Shown in pieces: positions 41,143-48,716 of a stretch of DNA of 64,000 nt; within the stretch, counting starts at the first letter, position 1, and the number at the start of each line of letters is the position of its first letter. This DNA is from Proteus terrae subsp. cibarius. GTDB taxonomy: Bacteria; Pseudomonadota; Gammaproteobacteria; Enterobacterales; Enterobacteriaceae. The notes beneath the pieces were generated by a model. The model searched no databases, had not been told where the DNA came from, and saw only the letters and a program-made list of their open reading frames with translations. Position numbers and translations under genes: made by a program. The stretch lies in assembly GCF_011045835.1 (NCBI RefSeq), contig NZ_CP047349.1, positions 2,480,001-2,544,000 of the forward strand, read 5' to 3'.

Positions 41143-41349
41143 AATGTTCTCCGCTAATTATCTTATGATGGACAGCATCATAGTTCGCATATTCATAAAC
41201 TCTACACATAATACTGTCAATGCATGATAAGTGGTACTTTTATTAGGCTTTGATCTTATAAGATAATTCGGTTTTTGTGATTATCTTATCGAGCTGATTT
41301 AAAATATTAGCCCAATATTATGGGCTAATATAAAAATCTATGATGTTAT

Positions 41350-42063
41350 TTAATTATATTCTTTTATCACTAATCGCTCTTCTGGATCAGGGTACGAAAA
41401 ATGCTGTGTAATAAAATCAAACTCTACTTCTGTGGTTTTAAACGGATTCTCATCTGATTGATTACGTAAAGATAATCGTTTTTTACACTCAGCACTTTCT
41501 ACTTTCAAAACATGAAATAAATAAGGCATTCCCGTATTATCAGCTAATGATTTTAGCCATTTTCGCTGCTTTGGTGTATTCGCTGGAAAATCCATAATAA
41601 CGGTATTTCCAGCATTAAGAAGAACTGCAATATGTTCGCTTAATACCCCCTTCACTAACTCACTTTTTTCAATATAGTCAGTTACTGTCTTTATTTGATT
41701 TGGATAAAGTCGCGATAACCATTCATCTTCATTGATTAATACCGTTCTGGGCGATTTAGCAAATGATTTTGCTAACGTTGATTTACCAGAAGCAATTTTT
41801 CCACAGAAAAAATGCAAACGAGCATCAGAAGATGATTTTAATAAATCAGTTCCATAAGAGTTATCTATAACACAAAGCCATTGGTCATTAATAAGTTTAA
41901 AAACATAAGTGGCTTCTCTTACTGTATTAAACTTTCCTTCATTTGGCATATTTGCACTTAAAAGTGTTTGTGCTAAAACAAGTGCACAATCTTCACCAAA
42001 AATAGCTTTCACTCTTCCTTGAGAAACTTGTAATGAGTGATTAAAAAATCCAGCAATTGTCAT
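41350..42063 (-). CDS. P-loop kinase-like protein carrying the back half of a SnoaL-like domain (downstream part of a split gene)
   Basis: The first ~75 residues (MTIAGFFNHSLQVSQGRVK ... VIDNSYGTDLL) are the C-terminal half of a SnoaL-like/DUF4440 fold; the N-terminal half is in the preceding frame (42060-42245). The rest is an AAA_33/zeta-like P-loop domain with Walker A in FFCGKIASGKSTLAKSF and a Walker B-like VIMDFPANTP. Function unknown; the P-loop part looks like a small-molecule kinase. The ATG at 42063 overlaps the upstream TGA (ATGA), so it could be translated alone by coupling, or be joined to the upstream piece by a -1 frameshift. See the sequence at 42069. Confidence 0.75.
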   Translation of the reverse strand: MTIAGFFNHSLQVSQGRVKAIFGEDCALVLAQTLLSANMPNEGKFNTVREATYVFKLINDQWLCVIDNSYGTDLLKSSSDARLHFFCGKIASGKSTLAKSFAKSPRTVLINEDEWLSRLYPNQIKTVTDYIEKSELVKGVLSEHIAVLLNAGNTVIMDFPANTPKQRKWLKSLADNTGMPYLFHVLKVESAECKKRLSLRNQSDENPFKTTEVEFDFITQHFSYPDPEERLVIKEYN

Positions 42064-42245
42064 AAATGCTTTTTTAGTGAAGGCTTACCAGAAACATGCA
42101 AATCATCTTTAACCACTAACGTGCCATTTTCAGTATAAAAACTCATTAGATACTCAAAATTTTCGTCAGTAATAGCTTGGTCTGCATTTACAATTAGCTG
42201 CGTTAGAGATTGGGTATGTTGATCAACTTCTTCTGAAGTAAACAT
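42060..42245 (-). CDS. N-terminal half of a SnoaL-like domain (upstream part of a split gene)
   Basis: 61 residues. It ends in ...FYTENGTLVVKDDLHVSGKPSLKKHL. SnoaL/DUF4440-type proteins usually continue in the same frame with a sequence like KKAF-x-IA-x-FFNHSLQVSQG. That continuation is here in the -1 frame, directly after the A-run. The piece alone would be half a fold. It is either a domain broken by loss of one A from a run of seven, or the first part of a programmed-frameshift product. Confidence 0.65.
   Translation of the reverse strand: MFTSEEVDQHTQSLTQLIVNADQAITDENFEYLMSFYTENGTLVVKDDLHVSGKPSLKKHL
42069..42075 (-). other. A-AAA-AAG heptamer at the frame break
   Basis: On the minus strand the zero-frame codons read ..A AAA AAG CAT TTA TGA. 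A AAA AAG is the slippery heptamer of E. coli dnaX. Slipping back one base gives KK then AFMTIAGFF, which restores the expected SnoaL sequence. The zero frame stops two codons later. No obvious upstream Shine-Dalgarno-like stimulator or strong downstream stem was seen. Confidence 0.6.
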
Positions 42246-42289
42246 TTATTGTCCTTATCTTTATCTTTGTACCAGATAAGGAGTTTAAA

Positions 42290-42318
42290 AATAAAAAAAC
42301 CCGCTTATCTGGCGGGTT
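42290..42318 (-). terminator. Minus-strand terminator
   Basis: AACCCGC (42298-42304) pairs with GCGGGTT (42312-42318), loop of 7; on the minus strand it is followed by TTTTTTATTTTT. It separates the GDCCVxC gene (or a longer minus transcript) from the split gene. Confidence 0.88.
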
Positions 42319-42541
42319 CTTAATACAACCAATCCCCACCACTAAGTGATGGTAATAATAATTGCTGGAGAGGTTGTGAAATATGACATAAAAATAAACC
42401 TTATAAATAGACTAAATAAAATCTAGCAGTAATTTATTTTTTAAACAAGAATATATTTTTAAAATCAAACCAATAAATTAATTGATGTTTAATTTACCTT
42501 TGAATATAAAATTATTTTATTTAACTGTTATAGATAAATAA

Positions 42542-42724
42542 TTATTTGCTCTCATGTTGATAGCAACATGATGTTTTCCCAGATGATTTTTCTTCTTGAA
42601 TCGGTGGGCAAGATACTGTTCCATAAGAACAAAATACACAACAATCGCCTTCAAGGGGGTTTAATAGAGTATGACAATACGGGCAAGTGATTTCTGACAT
42701 CAAGTTAATCTGATTGTCTGACAT
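42542..42724 (-). CDS. GDCCVxC-domain small protein
   Basis: 60-residue Cys-rich protein. The defining motif GDCCVFCSYGTVSCPPIQ is exact for the GDCCVxC domain family; a CPYC pair precedes it (EITCPYCHTLLNP), and SCCYQHESK ends it. I choose the ATG at 42724 (MSDNQINLMSEI) with a GGA ribosome site, rather than the ATG nine codons upstream. Members often occur near mercury or other metal genes and some are selenoproteins; none of those neighbours is here. Role unknown, possibly metal binding. Confidence 0.78.
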   Translation of the reverse strand: MSDNQINLMSEITCPYCHTLLNPLEGDCCVFCSYGTVSCPPIQEEKSSGKTSCCYQHESK

Positions 42725-42815
42725 TTTATTTCCACATAAATTTATAAACATCGTCTTTATTATTTAGCATACACTATTTTCATTTCTTAAATAGCGTATT
42801 AAATCAATAAGTTGT

Positions 42816-43391
42816 TTATTTATTCGCAACCTGCTGATTAAAGACTTGTTGTTTTATTGAGGAAATATCAACTTCTTCTAAGTATTGAATAATATTAGGA
42901 AAAAAGAGTTCGTGATAGCCGTATTCTTTTTTTCTTAATTCAGCAATTGCCTGCTCTTTTGTCCAATTCTCAAATATTAGCCGATACATTGCTATAACAG
43001 TCCCTGTGCGATCACTGCCATGCCAACAATGCACTAACACAGGATCAGGCGTGCTATTTATTTTACGTAATACCTCAATGACGTCCTTATCATTAATTCT
43101 ACCTGCGTTCATTTTTACGTGAAAAGTTTCTAGTTGCGTGCCTTTTACATCATCACTATCACTATGATATTCACGTAAGTTAATAATCGTCTTGATACCT
43201 TGGGCTTCTAACCATTTCATTTCACCGCGTGTTGGTTGCCCTGAACGATAAACTTTTTCTGAAGCTTGATAAAAATTTTCAGGAGGTACGAGGACATCAG
43301 TAGGCCTAGAATTACACCCCACCAGCAGAAAAAAATAAGTAATAAATAAAAACTTTAAATATCGAATATCATTAATTGATTTTATATCCAT
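42816..43391 (-). CDS. Lipoprotein dual-specificity/tyrosine phosphatase
   Basis: Exported protein phosphatase of the DSP family, 191 residues. The signal ends in lipobox LVGC (Cys26). The active site CX5R is intact: VLVHCWHGSDRTGTVIAMYR, with the general-acid Asp probably in the AGRINDKD region. The opening YRSGQPTRGEMKWLEAQGIKTIINLR is typical of the periplasmic TpbA-like phosphatases, which dephosphorylate membrane signalling proteins in Pseudomonas. Here the target is unknown. It lies just outside the left end of the mini-island at 43512. Confidence 0.82.
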   Translation of the reverse strand: MDIKSINDIRYLKFLFITYFFLLVGCNSRPTDVLVPPENFYQASEKVYRSGQPTRGEMKWLEAQGIKTIINLREYHSDSDDVKGTQLETFHVKMNAGRINDKDVIEVLRKINSTPDPVLVHCWHGSDRTGTVIAMYRLIFENWTKEQAIAELRKKEYGYHELFFPNIIQYLEEVDISSIKQQVFNQQVANK

Positions 43392-43511
43392 ATAAAAACC
43401 TAAATTTATTACTGGTTATTGAATGAGGAAGCAAAATAATAGCGATAATAGCGTGGATTGATAAACACTGCTCTAGGAATAATTTCTAAATTTACAAAAT
43501 AGGTAATAGAT

Positions 43512-43525
43512 AGCGTTCCCTACAG
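43512..43525. other. Left attachment-type repeat of the tRNA-Arg mini-island
   Basis: AGCGTTCCCTACAG is identical to 46656-46669, which covers the 3' end of tRNA-Arg(CCT) (acceptor stem and start of the T arm) plus two bases beyond it. Such a copy of a tRNA 3' end at the far end of an accessory block marks an integration site. Confidence 0.75.
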
Positions 43526-43713
43526 ACTCCACAAACAATGGAGTTGATATTGATTTATATGTGGAAATTATAGAATTTAAAATATTTTACCCAATCAAGA
43601 AAAGTGAAGTTAATTTGTAGATCGAACCTGTGAGAAAGGTGATACTTTTATACCCTCCCTTCATTTTTAATCCCCCTCCTCGCTATACTCTCCAAAAACT
43701 AACTGGATCCGAT

Positions 43714-43897
43714 ATGAACTTAGCTAATCTAACTCAAGAAGAAAAAGACAAGATTAATGTCGATTTAGCCACAAGTGGTGTCGCATATAGAATGTCTAAA
43801 CATGCCAGTCGTTGCGTCCGAAGTTGAACAACAACAACTGGCACATTTGAGAACGTACTTTAATGAGAAAATAAAAAATCCACCGAAATGGATTTAA
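43714..43897 (+). pseudogene. Frameshifted small conserved protein
   Basis: Two frames join to one apparent protein. MNLANLTQEEKDKINVDLA...SGVAYRMSKH runs in one frame from the ATG at 43714 and then stops. MPVVASEVEQQQLAHLRTYF...PPKWI runs in the +1 frame from 43802 to the TAA at 43897. I recognise the general look of a small phage- or plasmid-associated protein, but not a named family. It is probably a decayed island gene; an alternative is two overlapping short genes. Confidence 0.5.
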
Positions 43898-43899
43898 AT

Positions 43900-44163
43900 C
43901 TATTTAATTCCGTATTTTTTTTGAGTAACAAATTTAGGCTCTTTCCAATTAGGGCCTTTAATTGTTAGCCCCTTCTTATCTTTAGCTAATTTACCTTCCT
44001 GTAAAAGCTTACCCATTGTTTTTATAAGTATAGCTTTTTCAACAACTTCAAATTTATATCTCACATAACAACGATCAATGCTTGGGTACGTCGTTTTTGG
44101 GGCAAAATATAGAAGCACATCTTCTACGCTTTCGTTTTTATAAATACTTTCAACATCAATCAT
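43900..44163 (-). CDS. Candidate bacteriocin immunity protein
   Basis: 87-residue, Lys-rich soluble protein with no signal (MIDVESIYKNESVEDVLLYFAPKTTY at the start). It directly follows the bacteriocin gene; its ATG shares one base with the bacteriocin stop (TAATG), so it is co-translated. Size, position and coupling are those of a cognate immunity protein that binds the toxin domain. I do not recognise the family, so the assignment rests on context. Confidence 0.65.
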   Translation of the reverse strand: MIDVESIYKNESVEDVLLYFAPKTTYPSIDRCYVRYKFEVVEKAILIKTMGKLLQEGKLAKDKKGLTIKGPNWKEPKFVTQKKYGIK

Positions 44164-46037
44164 TATCTTATCTCCTGAGATTTATCATATGCTTCGATAG
44201 CCTCTGGTGTATATAAAGGCTGCGTCCGTTCATTGATATTATAATCTTCTAGTGTCGCTGTATGAGTATTATTCCAAACCTCATCAATATTATTCGGAAC
44301 CTCGCGATCTTTAATACCTAAATTACGATACCGTTCCAATTCTCTAATTTCATGTGTATAAAACCGCTTGTCAATATCAGTAGCTTTTATTTCACCACGC
44401 AATATTTTTTCCAGTCGATCAATCATTTCCTTGTTATCAGCTGACTCACCAAAACGCCCTGTGTGTAATTTTACTTTATCAACGCCATCACGATCGATTT
44501 TTACATCTTTCCAATCTAAATCTTTAATTGGTCCACCAGCTTTATCTTTATTAAATTCACGGCCACTAGATTTTCCTTTGGTATTTACCTCACCATAAGC
44601 ACCCAATTTTTTCTCTATATCCTCGACCTTATCCTCAGCAGCTTTTTTCTTTCCCTCTGCTTTTTTGCGTGATTCGAGAATGGGAGCCAGTTTTTTCTTT
44701 GCATCTTCGATTTGAGCGTGGGTTTTTAAAATTGAATCACATAAAGCACTTAAAAGAGCTGCAACAGCAAATAACTGAGGCCCCTTAATAGACTCTTTAG
44801 CTAATTTTTGAACAACTATGTTAGGATAGTCATTAGGCCGACTCAAAATTGCTTTTAATAACTCTTTGTCATTAAATTTAACTTCTTGTTTTGTTATTTT
44901 TAATTGCTTGCTATCCTGTTTATAAATAAGAGGATTTTTAACAGGATCGGCTAACGCCAAACCTTCTGGCGTAGCTTTGAGTTTATTAATAACAGCAACT
45001 TGAGCCTGATATTGTTTATCAATATCAGCTAATCTTTTTTTTGCTTCTTCAAGTTCTAATAATGCGGCTTCTAAAGGATATAGAGTCGACCATTCAGCCC
45101 ATTCTTTTTCCACTATTTGCTTTTCATTATTTATATCAATAACGTCAATAATAGAGACATAAAGAGCTTCATGCTTTCCGCCAAAATCAACAATCGCATG
45201 ATGAGTCTTTAATTTAGATGAAGGAATATAATATCTAGCATTAGGCTTAGAGTTGATGACTACCTGTTTATTTTTATCTACTTTGTTTTCAGAAACGCTA
45301 ATACGCACTGACTTTGCGCCTGCAATAATAGGAGCGGTATAAACATTAGGTGTGCTTGTTGCTGTTGCTTTTACGATTGGAATACTAATAGCCTGACCCG
45401 TTGATACAATGGTTCGTTGCTTTCCAGTATTCTTATCTAAAGCAGACATAACCTGAGTATGTATACTTAATGATGTTTTTTTACCAATGTTGCTAATTTG
45501 ATTAGTAACAATATCAGCAGGCATGGTTGTAACTTTACGAGATTTATTTCTATCAAAAATATCTCTGTCTAAAACACCGTATTTTCCCAGCAGAGCCATT
45601 TCAGCTTGAGTAGACATAATATTACTACTTGGCCACAATCCTTCGATTGCAATTCCGACACCTGTAACTCTAGCCAGTTTTGGAGCAATAGAAATTGCTT
45701 CTAATGCACTAGCTCTCAACGCTGTCAATGACTTAGAAAAGACACTCTTAATATTAGCGGAAACAAATGGAGTTGATGTAAAACTAAGAACACCTTGATA
45801 GGTAAGGAAACCTAAAGCAGGGAGACCAGCTGATGCCATTACTAGCTTTTCAGGATATTGGTTTAAATCAATATCAGAGGCATCTTGAATATCTCTTTCT
45901 CTTTCGTTTCTGTCTCGATCTTCATCGTCATTATCTGTGTAATTTGAATTATCATCTTCATCATAATCATAGTAATCATGACTACTGACGCCATCGGTTA
46001 TTTCAATCCGAATATCTCTATCTTCATTATCACTCAT
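44163..46037 (-). CDS. S-type pyocin-like bacteriocin
   Basis: Secreted or released antibacterial protein, 624 residues, no signal peptide. The N-terminal ~65 residues are extremely acidic (Asp/Glu/Tyr-rich, DYYDYDEDD...). A hydrophobic patch follows (LVMASAGLPALGFLTYQGVLSF). A beta-rich S-type pyocin translocation-like domain lies at about 200-320 (SIPIVKATATSTPNVYTAPII, THHAIVDFGGKHEALYVSIIDV), then a long charged coiled-coil (about 340-480). The C-terminal ~135 residues are the probable toxic domain: KVKLHTGRFGES, FYTHEIRELERYRNLG and VWNNTHTATLEDY, a pattern seen in pyocin/colicin-type cytotoxic ends, probably nuclease, by resemblance. A LexA box lies 34 bases upstream and the immunity candidate directly downstream. 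Confidence 0.78.
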   Translation of the reverse strand: MSDNEDRDIRIEITDGVSSHDYYDYDEDDNSNYTDNDDEDRDRNERERDIQDASDIDLNQYPEKLVMASAGLPALGFLTYQGVLSFTSTPFVSANIKSVFSKSLTALRASALEAISIAPKLARVTGVGIAIEGLWPSSNIMSTQAEMALLGKYGVLDRDIFDRNKSRKVTTMPADIVTNQISNIGKKTSLSIHTQVMSALDKNTGKQRTIVSTGQAISIPIVKATATSTPNVYTAPIIAGAKSVRISVSENKVDKNKQVVINSKPNARYYIPSSKLKTHHAIVDFGGKHEALYVSIIDVIDINNEKQIVEKEWAEWSTLYPLEAALLELEEAKKRLADIDKQYQAQVAVINKLKATPEGLALADPVKNPLIYKQDSKQLKITKQEVKFNDKELLKAILSRPNDYPNIVVQKLAKESIKGPQLFAVAALLSALCDSILKTHAQIEDAKKKLAPILESRKKAEGKKKAAEDKVEDIEKKLGAYGEVNTKGKSSGREFNKDKAGGPIKDLDWKDVKIDRDGVDKVKLHTGRFGESADNKEMIDRLEKILRGEIKATDIDKRFYTHEIRELERYRNLGIKDREVPNNIDEVWNNTHTATLEDYNINERTQPLYTPEAIEAYDKSQEIR

Positions 46038-46070
46038 ATAAATTCCTTTTTATATTCAACTGCACACAAT

Positions 46071-46090
46071 CACTGTATACAAACACAGTA
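46071..46090. promoter_or_regulatory. LexA (SOS) box of the bacteriocin gene
   Basis: CACTGTATACAAACACAGTA has the LexA core CTG-N10-CAG (46073-46088) and matches 16 of 20 consensus positions. It lies 34 bases upstream of the bacteriocin start, as in colicin promoters, so DNA damage should induce it. Confidence 0.85.
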
Positions 46091-46418
46091 TATTTAATAA
46101 TAATTGCAAAACAATCGTCTGATTTCGGCTATAGTCGGAATAGTTACGGATACCTTCTTTCACCTTAGATGAGTTAATCCTGAGCAGCCAACCATTTAAT
46201 TTCTTTAATGCCATACATAAAATATTACGTAATTCTTTATCTATAACGACCATATTCATATGAACAAAGTTGTATTTATCATTGTTTTTATTGATTTTTT
46301 TGATTTAATCAACCAACTCATACCAAGATTTTCTACAATCGACTTCATTGCTACATAAACAATACTTTCTACCATCGCAGTAATTATTTATTGTCCATGA
46401 AATTGAATGTTTGATGTG
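46091..46418. other. Island DNA between the LexA box and the integrase-like fragment
   Basis: About 330 bases with no intact gene. Read on the minus strand directly after the fragment's stop (46419), a Cys-rich frame continues (HSISWTINNYCDGRKYCLC ... SWYELVD) without a start codon, so other gene debris is present. An open frame at 46056-46259 crosses the LexA box and is not supported. Confidence 0.45.
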
Positions 46419-46502
46419 TTACCGACACAAATAGATACCACCAGAGCCCTTATACGGTTTATCTTTTGCTTTAAATGATGATGTCTGCTTTACAGTTAAC
46501 AT
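46419..46502 (-). pseudogene. Tyrosine-recombinase N-terminal fragment
   Basis: 27 codons from an ATG at 46502: MLTVKQTSSFKAKDKPY... then KGSGGIYLCR and stop. P4/CP4-type integrases typically open MLTVKQIEAAKPKDKPYKLxDGGGLYLxV, so the start and the KDKPYK..GGIYL segment both fit. The rest of the enzyme is missing. It lies 156 bases from the tRNA-Arg 3' end, where such integrase genes normally sit. Confidence 0.5.
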
Positions 46503-46657
46503 TTTGGGTAAAATCTCGCTGGAGAAAAAATTTATCCAATAAAGATAGAGGTTTTCCAACGAACTAATAAGAACCACAACGGAAAGGAAATTATTGTGTA
46601 TATTGAATTTTGTGGGATTTTACGAACGAAGGCGAACTAATACGAATGGATTCAGAG

Positions 46658-46729
46658 CGTTCCCTACAGGAATCGAACCTGTAACTAGCCCTTAGGAGGG
46701 GCTTGTTATATCCATTTAACTAAGGGAAC
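46658..46729 (-). tRNA. argW: tRNA-Arg (anticodon CCT)
   Basis: Cloverleaf of 72 bases without encoded CCA: acceptor GTTCCCT/AGGGAAC, D arm GTTA-TAAC, anticodon stem AGCCC-GGGCT with loop CTCCTAA (anticodon CCT), T arm ACAGG-TTCGATT-CCTGT, discriminator G. It reads AGG codons. Its 3' end is the right boundary of the mini-island. In E. coli the equivalent argW hosts a prophage. Confidence 0.95.
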
Positions 46730-46924
46730 ATACGTAGGAAGATAAAGCATGACTTATGGACGGGCTACATTTTACCCCCCTCACTCTCTATTAATCAAGT
46801 TTTAACGCACTGATATTGGAAGGAATTTTTTTGTTTCTTTTTTGAACAATGCAATTTGACTTAAAAAGTATCTGATAAATATCATTATCACTAATTATGT
46901 TTACTCTTATATATGTCTGTTTTA

Positions 46925-47701
46925 TTAAAACTCTTTCAATCGTTTTAAAAACAATTTCGGTGAATATCCCATCTCTTTATTAAACATTGCACTAAAAGCG
47001 CTCGGATTTTCATAACCCAGCTCTAAAGCAACCTCAGTGACTGAATCTCCTTTCTTTAAAGCGGTTAACGCATACATTAAACACGCTTTTTGACGCCAAT
47101 CTCGAAAAGAAAGTCCTGTCTCCTTATGAAAAAGACGAGTAAATGTACGTAGACTCTTATTTAATTTTTCAGCCCACATTTCTGGTGTTGTGCGAATATT
47201 AGGTCGTGACATAAATTCAGTACACAATTCATCTAATAAAGCATGTTGCGGTAATGGCGTAAAATAAGGTAATGGCTTAGCTTGGGATAATTCATGACAA
47301 AGCAAAGTCAATAATGCGCTATCTCGCCCACCTAAATCATAAAGTAAAGGAAGTTCATTGGCAGAAAGTAATAACTGATGAAGCAGAGGGGAAACTTGTA
47401 AAACCTCACAATATTCTGAATGACGAGGAATTTTATTAGGCTCAATATAGAGACTATAAGTACTACTACCCAACATTAGCACTTGATGTACTTTTTCTGC
47501 AGGGATCCACACGCCACTGTAAGGCAATACAATCCATTGACCATCTTCTGTTTTAACTTTCATTACCCCACTAGGGGCATATAAAAATTGCGCACGCCGA
47601 TGATGATGAGCTTCAAGTAATGTGTCATAAGGATAATCAGAGCCTAATGCCAAAATATCACGAGGAAGATCATCCACACTGTTGATATCGATATTACGCA
47701 T
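46925..47701 (-). CDS. AraC-family transcriptional regulator
   Basis: 258 residues. The N-terminal cupin sensor (HHHRRAQFLYAPSGVMKVKTEDGQWIVLP) is followed by two C-terminal helix-turn-helix units (TPEMWAEKLNKSLRTFTRLF and SVTEVALELGYENPSAFSAMFNKEMGYSPKLF). Divergent from a TauE-type permease gene at 47806, so it probably controls that gene. Same architecture as the regulator at 20645, an apparent family pair. Inducer unknown. Confidence 0.87.
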   Translation of the reverse strand: MRNIDINSVDDLPRDILALGSDYPYDTLLEAHHHRRAQFLYAPSGVMKVKTEDGQWIVLPYSGVWIPAEKVHQVLMLGSSTYSLYIEPNKIPRHSEYCEVLQVSPLLHQLLLSANELPLLYDLGGRDSALLTLLCHELSQAKPLPYFTPLPQHALLDELCTEFMSRPNIRTTPEMWAEKLNKSLRTFTRLFHKETGLSFRDWRQKACLMYALTALKKGDSVTEVALELGYENPSAFSAMFNKEMGYSPKLFLKRLKEF

Positions 47702-47777
47702 AATATTTAAATTGTCCTAAATTCGTATAAACTTGTCATTATCGCGTGGGTAAGCCATCACTTTATTCTATATTGTT

Positions 47778-47801
47778 AATCTCCTGACTCAACAGGAGAT
47801 T
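47778..47801 (+). promoter_or_regulatory. Hairpin sequestering the Shine-Dalgarno of the TauE gene
   Basis: AATCTCCTG (47778-47786) pairs perfectly with CAGGAGATT (47793-47801), loop ACTCAA. The right arm contains the AGGAG ribosome site of the gene whose ATG is at 47806. Folding would block translation, so melting by heat or by a trans-acting factor could be the switch. Regulation is inferred from structure only. Confidence 0.6.
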
Positions 47802-47805
47802 TGAA

Positions 47806-48609
47806 ATGACACTCTGGCTGATTTCTTTTGGTTTAATTTCAGGCATCACAACATGGTTATTTGGCTTTGGCGGAGGTTTTGTTACTGTTCCCTTACTCTA
47901 TACACTTATTCTGACACTTTGGGGAATAGACAGCTTACCTGCTGAACATGCTATGCAAATCGCAGTTGCTACCTCTGCATTAATTATGTTGTTTTCTGCG
48001 ACAGTCACCACCATTAAACACCATAAAGCCAAAAGGCTTGATTGGAATATCATGTCCATTCTGTTTATGGGTATCGCTTTTGGTGGGATCTTAGGTGCTC
48101 TTCTCGCATTAACAGTTGAAGGTACGTGGATCAAATGGATCTTTATTGGTTATCTCTTTGTCACTATTTTAGATTGTTATTTTCGCCCCGGTTTTATGGC
48201 TCCGACTCACAACTCAAAAACAGTAACTAAAGCAAAAGAAAGTATTAATGGTACAGTGATTGGTATTATTGCTGCTTTTTTAGGCGTTGGTGGAAGTGTC
48301 ATGACAGTACCTTTATTGCGCCGTAGAGGAACACCCATGGCACAATCAGCAGCAATGGCAAATGCATTAACCTTACCTTTAGCTCTCACGGCAACATTTA
48401 CTTATGTCGCCCTTTCTTTTACCTCACCTTTAAATAGTGAATCAGGTTTTATTGGTTATATTTGGTTAAAAGCTGCACTTATTCTGATTTGTAGTACTTG
48501 GGTTGGCTTGAAGATCTCTGAACGTTTTTTATCTCGCATTCCTGATAAATGGCACGCAAGAGTTTATCCTCTGTTATTGAGTCTTGTTTTAATTGTCATG
48601 CTGTTTTAA
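47806..48609 (+). CDS. TauE/SafE-family membrane permease
   Basis: 267 residues with about eight hydrophobic helices. The family GGG signature lies at the start (GITTWLFGFGGGFVTVPLL) and is repeated in the second half (IIAAFLGVGGSVMTVPLLRRRG). Members export or import sulfite, sulfoacetate and related anions; the substrate here is not known. The ATG at 47806 has AGGAG at 47794-47798, but that sits in a perfect hairpin. Divergent from the AraC regulator. Confidence 0.88.
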   Translation: MTLWLISFGLISGITTWLFGFGGGFVTVPLLYTLILTLWGIDSLPAEHAMQIAVATSALIMLFSATVTTIKHHKAKRLDWNIMSILFMGIAFGGILGALLALTVEGTWIKWIFIGYLFVTILDCYFRPGFMAPTHNSKTVTKAKESINGTVIGIIAAFLGVGGSVMTVPLLRRRGTPMAQSAAMANALTLPLALTATFTYVALSFTSPLNSESGFIGYIWLKAALILICSTWVGLKISERFLSRIPDKWHARVYPLLLSLVLIVMLF

Positions 48610-48678
48610 ATCCTTTCTTCTATATAGACAATACCAAGACAACAAATAACGGAAAAAACAATAACGACTACACATAAG

Positions 48679-48716
48679 ATGGTGACTTTGAATATTCAAA
48701 AGAGTCGCCATTTTTT
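48679..48716 (+). terminator. Terminator of the TauE gene
   Basis: ATGGTGACTTTGAATATT and the opposing TCAAAAGAGTCGCCAT form a long imperfect stem, followed by TTTTTT. Confidence 0.85.

Larger units (their letters stand above)
43512..46669. mobile_element. 3.1-kb mini-island integrated at tRNA-Arg(CCT)
   Basis: Bounded by 14-bp direct repeats, the right one being the 3' end of the tRNA gene. Contents from left: a broken small gene, a candidate immunity gene, a bacteriocin gene with an SOS box, and an integrase-like N-terminal fragment near the tRNA. No complete integrase remains, so the element cannot move by itself. The E. coli counterpart argW hosts prophage CPS-53, so this tRNA is a known integration target. 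Confidence 0.7.

Noticed and set aside
46056..46259. 67-codon minus-strand open frame upstream of the bacteriocin gene
   Set aside because: It overlaps the LexA box and has no ribosome site or family resemblance.
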